DNA of 45,100 nucleotides from Clostridiales bacterium. GTDB taxonomy: Bacteria > Bacillota > Clostridia > Monoglobales > Monoglobaceae. The stretch lies in the NCBI GenBank assembly GCA_016303265.1, contig JAEDLZ010000003.1, positions 1-45,100 on the forward strand, read 5' to 3'. A model generated the notes under the pieces. The model had not been told where the DNA came from, did no database searches, and saw only the letters and a list, made by a program, of their open reading frames with translations. Shown here piece by piece: positions 39,120 to 45,100 of the stretch. Position 1 is the first letter of the stretch. Each line of letters starts with the position of its first letter. Both the position numbers and the translations under genes were made by a program.

Positions 39120-39866
39120 ATGCTTTTTAATCGAAAAAAAAACGCTCATGAAGAAAAAATTGACCCGCACAATCTGCCCCGCCACATAGGCGTTATTATG
39201 GACGGAAACGGCAGATGGGCGAAAAAACGGCATCTTCCCCGCTCTGCAGGACACAGGGCAGGCGCCGATACCTTTGAGAAAATTGTCAAATACTGCGACA
39301 AAATCGGAATAAAGGCGATAACCGCCTATGCGTTTTCCACCGAAAACTGGAATCGTCCAAAAGAAGAAGTTGACAATCTTATGAATCTGCTTTACGAATA
39401 TCTTTTGCAGGCGGAAGAAAAATTTGCGGGCAAAAATATTATTCTGCGTGTTATAGGTGACCGCAGTGCGCTTTCGGACAAAATCAACAAAGCGATTGAC
39501 CATGCCATCGAAATCACAAACGGCAATACGGGAATCGTGCTTAACATGGCGCTTAACTACGGCGGCAGAGACGAGATTGTCCGTGCGGCAAGAATTGCCG
39601 CCGCGGACGCCTTAAACGGGAAAATCGGCATTTCCGATATAAACGAGGACTATCTTGACAGACATATGTATACCGCCGACAATCCGCCTGTGGACCTTAT
39701 TATCAGACCCAGCGGTGAAAAGCGGCTTTCCAACTTTCTGTTGTGGCAGGCGGCTTATGCCGAATTTTGGTACAGCGATATTAACTGGCCCGACTTTTCC
39801 GAGAAGGATATGGAGCAGGCGATTATCGATTATCAGAAACGCAGCAGGCGTTTCGGGAAGATATAA
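39120..39866 (+). CDS. uppS: Isoprenyl (undecaprenyl) diphosphate synthase
   Basis: 248 residues with CGGAGG upstream. 'HIGVIMDGNGRWAKKR' (catalytic Asp about 28), 'GHRAGADTFEKI', 'AYAFSTENWNRP' and 'IRPSGEKRLSNFLLWQ' identify a cis-prenyltransferase. It makes the C55 lipid carrier for peptidoglycan and wall polymers. The family motif is usually 'R-T-S-G-E-x-R-L-S-N'; here it is R-P-S-G-E-K-R. Confidence 0.96.
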   Translation: MLFNRKKNAHEEKIDPHNLPRHIGVIMDGNGRWAKKRHLPRSAGHRAGADTFEKIVKYCDKIGIKAITAYAFSTENWNRPKEEVDNLMNLLYEYLLQAEEKFAGKNIILRVIGDRSALSDKINKAIDHAIEITNGNTGIVLNMALNYGGRDEIVRAARIAAADALNGKIGISDINEDYLDRHMYTADNPPVDLIIRPSGEKRLSNFLLWQAAYAEFWYSDINWPDFSEKDMEQAIIDYQKRSRRFGKI

Positions 39867-39979
39867 TTAACTACGGCTAAGAGGTAATATTGTGCGGCAA
39901 GAATATATGATAAGCCGTTGGGGCTTTTGAGTTTATCGCCGCTTTTGCCTTGCCTCTTTGCTGAAAGGAAGGTATAATT

Positions 39980-40783
39980 ATGAAAACAAGAATTATTACT
40001 GCTGTTGTTGCAATTCCGCTTCTCGTAGCGTTGCTTCTTCAGCCGTACGCGTCGGTGTGGGCTGCGGTTGTTTTTGCCGTATCCTTAATCGGTCTTTATG
40101 AATTTTATAAGGCAACGGGGCTTTTAAAAAGTAAGCCGCTTTGCATAATCGGGTGGCTCACGGCGCTGTATTTCCCGATTTGGTGGTTCTTTCCGCATAT
40201 AAATATTGTTCCCTTTGCCGCTTTTTACATAATTCTTCTGTTTTTGGTTATGCTTTTGTTTAGCAAGACGGTTACCGCCGAGATGGTCGGACTTTTATTT
40301 ATAAGCTCGATTTACATACCTTACCTTTTATCACATATAATAGGATTAAGGCTTTTAAACAACGGTCAGTACTATGTCTGGCTTATTCTCATCTGTGCGT
40401 TTATGACTGACAGCTTTGCATATTTTACGGGCAGAGCTTTCGGCAGACGCAAGCTCTGTCCTTCCATAAGTCCCAACAAAACTATCGCCGGCGCAATCGG
40501 AGGAGTTATCGGCTGCGGACTTTGCTGCCTTTTGTTCGGATTTATTATCGGACACTTCTTTAACTCGCATATGAATTTTATAAAGCTTTTTGTTCTCGGC
40601 ATTATATGCTCCGTTGCGGCGCAGCTGGGTGACCTTACCGCCTCGGCAATCAAGCGCCAGCACGGCATTAAGGATTACGGAAATATTTTCCCGGGTCACG
40701 GCGGCATTCTTGACCGCCTCGACAGTATTTTATTTGTTGCCCCGGTTATGTTTTATTTTATTGTCAGAATCGGACTGTATTGA
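39980..40783 (+). CDS. cdsA: Phosphatidate cytidylyltransferase
   Basis: 267 residues, eight or so transmembrane helices, AAAGGAAGG before the ATG. The C-terminal signature is complete: 'QLGDLTASAIKRQHGIKD' followed by 'FPGHGGILDRLDS', with the metal-binding Asp residues. It makes CDP-diacylglycerol for all phospholipids. Position between uppS and dxr is canonical. Confidence 0.96.
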   Translation: MKTRIITAVVAIPLLVALLLQPYASVWAAVVFAVSLIGLYEFYKATGLLKSKPLCIIGWLTALYFPIWWFFPHINIVPFAAFYIILLFLVMLLFSKTVTAEMVGLLFISSIYIPYLLSHIIGLRLLNNGQYYVWLILICAFMTDSFAYFTGRAFGRRKLCPSISPNKTIAGAIGGVIGCGLCCLLFGFIIGHFFNSHMNFIKLFVLGIICSVAAQLGDLTASAIKRQHGIKDYGNIFPGHGGILDRLDSILFVAPVMFYFIVRIGLY

Positions 40784-40874
40784 TAAAGTCCGCATAAGGC
40801 ATTTTATGACAAGCCCCAATGCGTAAAAAGCGTTTCCTTTTGGGGGATTTCTTATAATTATTGTGACAAAAGAT

Positions 40875-40898
40875 AAGGGCAAACCAAGGTTTGCCCTT
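40875..40898. terminator. Hairpin between cdsA and dxr
   Basis: 11-bp perfect stem AAGGGCAAACC / GGTTTGCCCTT with a 2-nt loop, only seven bases before the dxr AGGAGA. The T-run is short, so partial termination or translational control is possible. Confidence 0.5.
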
Positions 40899-40915
40899 TA
40901 AATCAGGAGAAAATT

Positions 40916-42055
40916 ATGAATATTTCAATTTTAGGCTCAACAGGTTCAATCGGGACACAGGCTCTTGCGGTTGCCGACGACCTTAAAGGGATAAAGGATA
41001 TAACCGTTAAAGCGTTAAGCGGAAACAGGAATGTAGCGCTGCTTGAGGCTCAGGCAAGGAAATACACGCCTGACATTGTTGCGGCGTTTGACGAGAAATG
41101 CGCAAGCGACCTCAAGGTTCGCCTTGCAGATACTTCCTGCCGTGTTCTATCCGGAGAGGACGGTCTTATTGCCGTTGCCGCTCATCCGGATTCGGAGATG
41201 GTTTTATCCGCAATTGTAGGGTTTTCCGGACTTATTCCCACTATGCACGCCATTGACGAAAAAAAGGACATCGCTCTCGCAAACAAAGAGACGCTTGTTA
41301 CGGCAGGAAGCCTTTTTATGGATAAAATTGCCGAAAACGGTGTGAAGCTGCTCCCCGTGGACAGCGAGCACTGCGCAATTTTTCAGTGCCTTGAGGGGAA
41401 TCGCGGCAATAAAATACGAAAAATACTTTTAACTGCGTCCGGCGGACCGTTTTTCGGAAAAACCTATGACGGGCTTAAAAATGTTACCAAGGAAATGGCG
41501 CTTCGCCATCCTACCTGGAGCATGGGCGCAAAAATCACTATCGACAGTGCAACCCTTATGAACAAGGGCCTTGAAATTATTGAAGCGAAGTGGCTTTTCG
41601 GCGTCGATATTGACAATATTGAGGTGGTGGTTCAGCGTGAAAGCATAATTCACTCCATGGTGGAATATGAGGATTTGAGCGTTATTGCGCAAATGTCCCT
41701 GCCGTCAATGAAGCACCCGATTCAGTATGCCTTCACATATCCGAACCGTCTCCCGTCCGCCGACCCCCGTCTAAGCCTTAAGGACATCGGCACTCTGACA
41801 TTTTCCGAGCCCGACGAGGACACCTTCAAGTGCCTTCGCCTTGCTAAAGAAGCGGGCAGGCAGGGCGGCATTATGCCAACGGTTTTAAACGCCGCAAACG
41901 AAGAGGCGGTTGAGCAGTTCTTAGACGGGAAAATAACCTTTACTCAGATAGGGGATTTGGTCGAAAAAGCCCTGTCCGATTACAAAAACATAACAAACCC
42001 AACAATTGACGAAATTTTAAGAGTTAATCAAGAAGTAAGGGAGCTTTTTAAATGA
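40916..42055 (+). CDS. dxr: 1-deoxy-D-xylulose-5-phosphate reductoisomerase
   Basis: 379 residues with AGGAGA. NADPH loop 'ILGSTGSIGTQAL' (5-17), 'DIALANKETLVTAG', metal site 'PVDSEHCAIFQCL' (catalytic Asp/Glu), 'ASGGPF', 'TWSMGAKITIDSATLMNKGL' and 'VVVQRESIIHSMVE'. Second step of the MEP isoprenoid pathway, target of fosmidomycin. It feeds prenyl precursors to UppS next door. The end overlaps rseP by four bases (ATGA). Confidence 0.97.
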   Translation: MNISILGSTGSIGTQALAVADDLKGIKDITVKALSGNRNVALLEAQARKYTPDIVAAFDEKCASDLKVRLADTSCRVLSGEDGLIAVAAHPDSEMVLSAIVGFSGLIPTMHAIDEKKDIALANKETLVTAGSLFMDKIAENGVKLLPVDSEHCAIFQCLEGNRGNKIRKILLTASGGPFFGKTYDGLKNVTKEMALRHPTWSMGAKITIDSATLMNKGLEIIEAKWLFGVDIDNIEVVVQRESIIHSMVEYEDLSVIAQMSLPSMKHPIQYAFTYPNRLPSADPRLSLKDIGTLTFSEPDEDTFKCLRLAKEAGRQGGIMPTVLNAANEEAVEQFLDGKITFTQIGDLVEKALSDYKNITNPTIDEILRVNQEVRELFK

Positions 42056-43104
42056 CAGTTCTTATAATTCTATTTGCAATATTTATATTTTCCGTGATAA
42101 TCTTTGTTCATGAGCTGGGACATTTTATAGCGGCAAGGATTTTCGGCGTTACGGTTCACGAGTTTGCCATCGGCATGGGGCCGGCGCTGTGGAAGCATAA
42201 GGGTAAAAGCGAAACGGAATATTCGGTTCGCTGCATACCAATCGGGGGATTCTGTGCAATGGAGGGCGAGGACGGCGACAGCGATGAGCCCGGCTCGTTT
42301 GCATCAAAGCCCAAATTCGCCCGTTTCATAATACTTGCAGCAGGCGCATTTATGAATGTTGTATTGGGATTTATTGTAAGCCTTATTGTTGTTCTCATGA
42401 CTTGCAGCGGCGGCATTGCCACAAACAGAGTCGACAGTGTTGTGCCCGACGCTCCTTCGGCAAAATTTCTTCAGCCCGGTGATAAAATTGTTGAGATAAA
42501 CGGTCACAGCATCAATATTCAGCAGGAGATTTCAGTCGGACTTTCCTTAGGCGACAATAACGACAGCTTTGATATTAAAGTCAGACGAGGCGGCAAAACC
42601 CTCTCGTTTAATGATGTTAAGTTATATGAACAGGAAACAAACGGCGTTAAGTATAAAATGGTCGGTATAATCTGCGCTGTCGATAAGCCGGGCTTTATAA
42701 GCGTTCTCCATGAAAGCTTTTTCCGGACGGTATATATGGGCAAAATTGTATTTCTGAGCCTTAGTATGCTGCTTCACGGCGAAGCAAAGATGAGCGATTT
42801 ATCCGGGCCTGTGGGCGTTGTTGAACAAATGGGCAATGCCGCAAAAAGCGGCGGAGGCGGGCTTAACGGGTTTATTAACCTGCTGTATCTTGCAAGCTTC
42901 ATTTCGGTCAATATAGGAATTATGAACCTCCTGCCCTTCCCGGCGCTGGACGGCGGAAGAATTTTCTTTATTATAATTGAATTTATAACCCGGCGAAGAA
43001 TCCCTGCCGAAAAGGAAGGAATTGTCCATTTTATAGGACTTATCCTTCTGTTTGGGCTGATGATATTTGCAACATGGAACGATATTCTGCGACTTTTAAG
43101 TTAG
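42052..43104 (+). CDS. rseP: Site-2 metalloprotease RseP/RasP (M50)
   Basis: 350 residues. 'FVHELGHFIAARIFGV' carries the zinc HExxH (residues 20-24) in the first helix. 'GMGPALWKHKGKSETEYSVR' is the beta strand region, one PDZ domain spans about 115-190, and 'LLPFPALDGGRIFF' is the third zinc-ligand LDG motif. Regulated intramembrane proteolysis, for example of anti-sigma factors. It is coupled to dxr by ATGA. In related genomes ispG and polC often follow; here an MFS gene does. Confidence 0.96.
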   Translation: MTVLIILFAIFIFSVIIFVHELGHFIAARIFGVTVHEFAIGMGPALWKHKGKSETEYSVRCIPIGGFCAMEGEDGDSDEPGSFASKPKFARFIILAAGAFMNVVLGFIVSLIVVLMTCSGGIATNRVDSVVPDAPSAKFLQPGDKIVEINGHSINIQQEISVGLSLGDNNDSFDIKVRRGGKTLSFNDVKLYEQETNGVKYKMVGIICAVDKPGFISVLHESFFRTVYMGKIVFLSLSMLLHGEAKMSDLSGPVGVVEQMGNAAKSGGGGLNGFINLLYLASFISVNIGIMNLLPFPALDGGRIFFIIIEFITRRRIPAEKEGIVHFIGLILLFGLMIFATWNDILRLLS

Positions 43105-43116
43105 GACGGTGGTCTG

Positions 43117-44337
43117 ATGAAATCATATAAAAGCACGGTCAAGGCATGCTATGTCGGCTATTTCACACAAGCAATCATAAACAATCTTGCTCCTGTGTTT
43201 TTTGTTGTATTTCAGGAAAGCTTTGAAATCACCCTTGCCCAGATAAGCTGGCTGATTTTTATAAATTTCGGCGTTCAGATTATAACAGACATAGTTTCGG
43301 TTTTCTTTGTAGATAAGATTGGTTACCGAAAAGCAATCGTTTTGGCTCACGCAGCGAGCGTCATAGGGCTTGTTTTTCTCGGAATCCTTCCGCAGCTGCT
43401 CCCCGTTCCGTTTGTCGGATTGATTATTGCCATCGTGATTTACGCCTACGGAAGCGGACTTATCGAGGTTCTTGTCAGCCCGATTATTGACTCTATTCCC
43501 TCGGACAACAAATCCTCCGCCATGAGTTTGCTTCACTCGTTTTACTGCTGGGGTCAGCTAACGGTCATTCTTCTGACAACTGTTGCTCTTAAAATTATCG
43601 GAAATGGAATGTGGTTTGCAGTGCCCATCATATGGGCGATTATTCCCCTTGTGAATATGTTTAGCTTTATGCGCGTTCCGCTCGCGCCGGCTATTCCCGA
43701 GGAGGAGAAAACGCCTTTACGCAAGCTTCTTGGCTCACGGACTTTCGCTTTGCTGCTTGTTATGATGCTTTGCGCAGGCGCAACGGAAATGACGGTTTCT
43801 CAATGGTCCTCCCTCTTTGCGGAAAAGGGTCTTGGAGTCAATAAGGTGGTTGGCGATTTGCTTGGGCCTTGTCTTTTTGCCCTATTCATGGGAACTGGCA
43901 GGGCTGTTTACGGAATTTTCGGCGACCGGATGAATCTTAAGGCAAGTCTTATGGCTTGTGCGGTTTTGGGCGCTGTTTGTTATATAGTTATATCTCTTGC
44001 CCCATGGCCGTGGCTGTCTTTGGCGGCCTGTGCGGTAACGGGTCTTGCCTCAAGCCTTCTTTGGCCAGGCTTTTTCTCTCTTGCCTCAGCCTGCTACCCC
44101 GGCGGCGGCACACCGCTTTTCAGTATGCTTGCGGTTTTCGGAGATTTGGGCTGTACCTTCGGTCCGTATATTGCCGGAATTGTTGCCGATTTTGTGCAAA
44201 ATCACACAGACCTCGGCGCTTATATCGGAATTTCCGCCCAACAGGCCGGTCTGAAAGCCGGAATCCTGACCTCCGTCATTTTCCCGATTATTATGATAAT
44301 ATTTTTAAGACAAATCAAAACGAAAGAGGCAGTATAA
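43117..44337 (+). CDS. MFS transporter
   Basis: 406 residues, twelve predicted helices in two halves. The loop 2-3 MFS motif is 'DIVSVFFVDKIGYRKAIVLA'. After the central loop ('VPLAPAIPEEEKTPLRKLLG') the second half begins 'TFALLLVMMLCAGATEMTVS'. 'GIFGDRMNLKASL' is the second-half equivalent of the motif. This resembles FucP/sugar-type or uncharacterised MFS proteins of Clostridia; substrate unknown. It starts 12 nt after rseP and is probably co-transcribed. Confidence 0.85.
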   Translation: MKSYKSTVKACYVGYFTQAIINNLAPVFFVVFQESFEITLAQISWLIFINFGVQIITDIVSVFFVDKIGYRKAIVLAHAASVIGLVFLGILPQLLPVPFVGLIIAIVIYAYGSGLIEVLVSPIIDSIPSDNKSSAMSLLHSFYCWGQLTVILLTTVALKIIGNGMWFAVPIIWAIIPLVNMFSFMRVPLAPAIPEEEKTPLRKLLGSRTFALLLVMMLCAGATEMTVSQWSSLFAEKGLGVNKVVGDLLGPCLFALFMGTGRAVYGIFGDRMNLKASLMACAVLGAVCYIVISLAPWPWLSLAACAVTGLASSLLWPGFFSLASACYPGGGTPLFSMLAVFGDLGCTFGPYIAGIVADFVQNHTDLGAYIGISAQQAGLKAGILTSVIFPIIMIIFLRQIKTKEAV

Positions 44338-44406
44338 TCATATTTAGGAAAAACAGCACGGTATGCTTTTTCAGGGGACAGCTTAACCTCTCTCCATAAA
44401 AAGAAG

Positions 44407-44806
44407 TTGAAGGCTTCGGCGCTTTCGGGTTATTCAAAAACCTTCGCCGGCTCTATGATATTTGTGAAAATTTCGGCGCAGATTTTTCTTAAGGAAACAG
44501 GCAAAATTGATACCGTGGATTTTGAAGGCAAGTACGAATTTGGCAAAGAGGTTCAGGAGTTGTTTGATATTTCCAATATGCTTCGGAAAATAGCATTTAC
44601 AGAACGCAGTGCCGACATTTCAGATGCACCAAACAAAAAACTTGATATTGAGGTAAGGAAAGAGATTGTCCGCAAAATATGAGTCCGAAAAAGACAAAAC
44701 TATGTATATCCCGCGAATGTATAAAATTTATATGGACGCAATCGACTATAAGGCAGACTACGAAAAGCTATACATAGATAAAATGATTAGATTTTTAAAT
44801 TCATAA
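44407..44806 (+). pseudogene. Frameshifted gene remnant of unknown family
   Basis: Frame one runs from 44407 to a TGA at 44680-44682 and ends 'LDIEVRKEIVRK'. A second frame continues smoothly as 'YESEKDKTMYIPRMYKIYMD', then 'AIDYKADYEKLYIDKMIRFL', to a TAA at 44804-44806. Removing one A from the AAAA at 44674-44677 joins them. There is no convincing start codon or ribosome binding site at the 5' end, so the N-terminus is also lost. I do not recognise the parent family. A terminator follows directly. Confidence 0.6.
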
Positions 44807-44837
44807 AAATACAGGCGGGCATCCGCCTGTATTTTTT
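44806..44837 (+). terminator. Terminator after the gene remnant
   Basis: 13-bp perfect stem AAAATACAGGCGG / CCGCCTGTATTTT with loop GCAT, followed by TT. Its 3' half is duplicated at 44893-44917. Confidence 0.85.
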
Positions 44838-44917
44838 GCCGTATGTTATGTTAAAATAGATATGTTACAATAAAAAAGACAACAACCGCAAAGCATCCGC
44901 CTGTATTTTTTGCCGTA
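44819..44917. repeat. 25-bp exact direct repeat (two copies)
   Basis: GCATCCGCCTGTATTTTTTG plus CCGTA at 44819-44843 and again at 44893-44917. The second copy lies directly before the tRNA promoter. It looks like a short duplication of the terminator's right arm. Confidence 0.8.
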
Positions 44918-44922
44918 AAACC

Positions 44923-44951
44923 TTGACTTATGATAAATTCTATGATATAAT
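44923..44951 (+). promoter_or_regulatory. Promoter of tRNA-Leu
   Basis: TTGACT (44923-44928), 17-bp spacer, perfect TATAAT (44946-44951); 11 bases before the tRNA 5' end. Confidence 0.85.
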
Positions 44952-44962
44952 GAATGCGTTAT

Positions 44963-45049
44963 GCGGATGTGGCGGAATTGGCAGACGCGCATGGTTCAGG
45001 TCCATGTGAAAGCGATTTCATGCAGGTTCAAGTCCTGTCATCCGCACCA
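44963..45049 (+). tRNA. tRNA-Leu (anticodon CAG), CCA encoded
   Basis: Acceptor stem GCGGATG / CATCCGC, class II with a long variable arm, T-arm AGGTTCAAGTCCT, anticodon loop TTCAGGT giving CAG (leucine CTG codons). Discriminator A and encoded CCA (45047-45049). Confidence 0.95.
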
Positions 45050-45052
45050 AAT

Positions 45053-45087
45053 AAGACTGACTATTTTGATAGAATAGTCGGTCTTTT
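45053..45087 (+). terminator. Terminator of tRNA-Leu
   Basis: 13-bp stem AAGACTGACTATT / AATAGTCGGTCTT (one G-T pair), loop TTGATAG, then a T-rich tail. Confidence 0.85.
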
Positions 45088-45100
45088 CTTTTTATCAAAA

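Overview
The window looks like chromosomal DNA from an endospore-forming, Gram-positive gut-type member of the Clostridia. The evidence is: spmA/spmB, spoVG, veg, a SpoIIQ-like LytM protein, jag/yidC, a YabE-like G5-3D protein and LytR-CpsA-Psr; two S-layer-homology (SLH) proteins; strong Shine-Dalgarno sequences; perfect or near-perfect TTGACA-17-TATAAT promoters; and a large, Alu-domain-bearing SRP RNA. Genus cannot be fixed from sequence alone. No rRNA, CRISPR array or intact prophage was seen.

Layout. 1-3400: a dispersed repeat, an XRE repressor divergent from two small membrane proteins, an unexplained cloverleaf-like structured segment (1387-1510), a zinc-ribbon membrane protein, and spmBA. 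3600-5260: a ParB/Noc protein and a SpoIIQ-like LytM protein. 5260-5620: remains of a REP-associated tyrosine transposase (RAYT). 5622-9398: a queuosine-precursor transporter and a LacZ-type beta-galactosidase. 9781-12473: the conserved rpmH-rnpA-yidD-yidC-jag cluster on the minus strand, but without the usual dnaA or mnmE/mnmG neighbours. 12703-18908: a SLOG protein, lrgAB, an LCP ligase, a G5-3D muralytic-type protein and a DUF4330/multi-TM pair. 19052-22334: veg, SRP RNA, dnaX, ybaB. 22479-25062: yhbY and murC-ksgA on the minus strand. 25190-27477: spoVG, a complete RHH-RAYT unit, a lipoprotein and several dispersed repeats. 27478-35795: SLH protein, U32 protein, SLH-amidase, recD2 and a small partner. 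36017-44337: a membrane protein, an acidic single-TM protein, then pyrH-frr-uppS-cdsA-dxr-rseP and an MFS transporter. 44407-45087: a frameshifted gene remnant and tRNA-Leu(CAG).

How the genes work together. Most are envelope and translation housekeeping: isoprenoid and lipid carrier synthesis (dxr, uppS, cdsA), peptidoglycan (murC, amidase, LCP, 3D protein), membrane insertion (yidC, SRP RNA), ribosome maturation (rnpA, ksgA, yhbY, frr, rpmH) and DNA maintenance (dnaX, recD2, noc).

The most unusual material is a REP/RAYT family. Six good palindromes of one sequence family are scattered in three loci. Two lie inside the intact transposase reading frame and two inside its decayed copy, so they are translated as protein. 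The intact transposase is overlapped by a ribbon-helix-helix gene. All three loci share a modular order: conserved 'TAAGGACAG' box, terminator-like hairpin, REP. A second notable item is an ~80-nt conserved leader shared by ybaB and an unrelated acidic membrane-protein gene. Others are a two-copy ~110-bp 3' element around a bidirectional terminator, a 16-bp perfect hairpin before dnaX, and an SD-less rnpA start behind a terminator-like hairpin.
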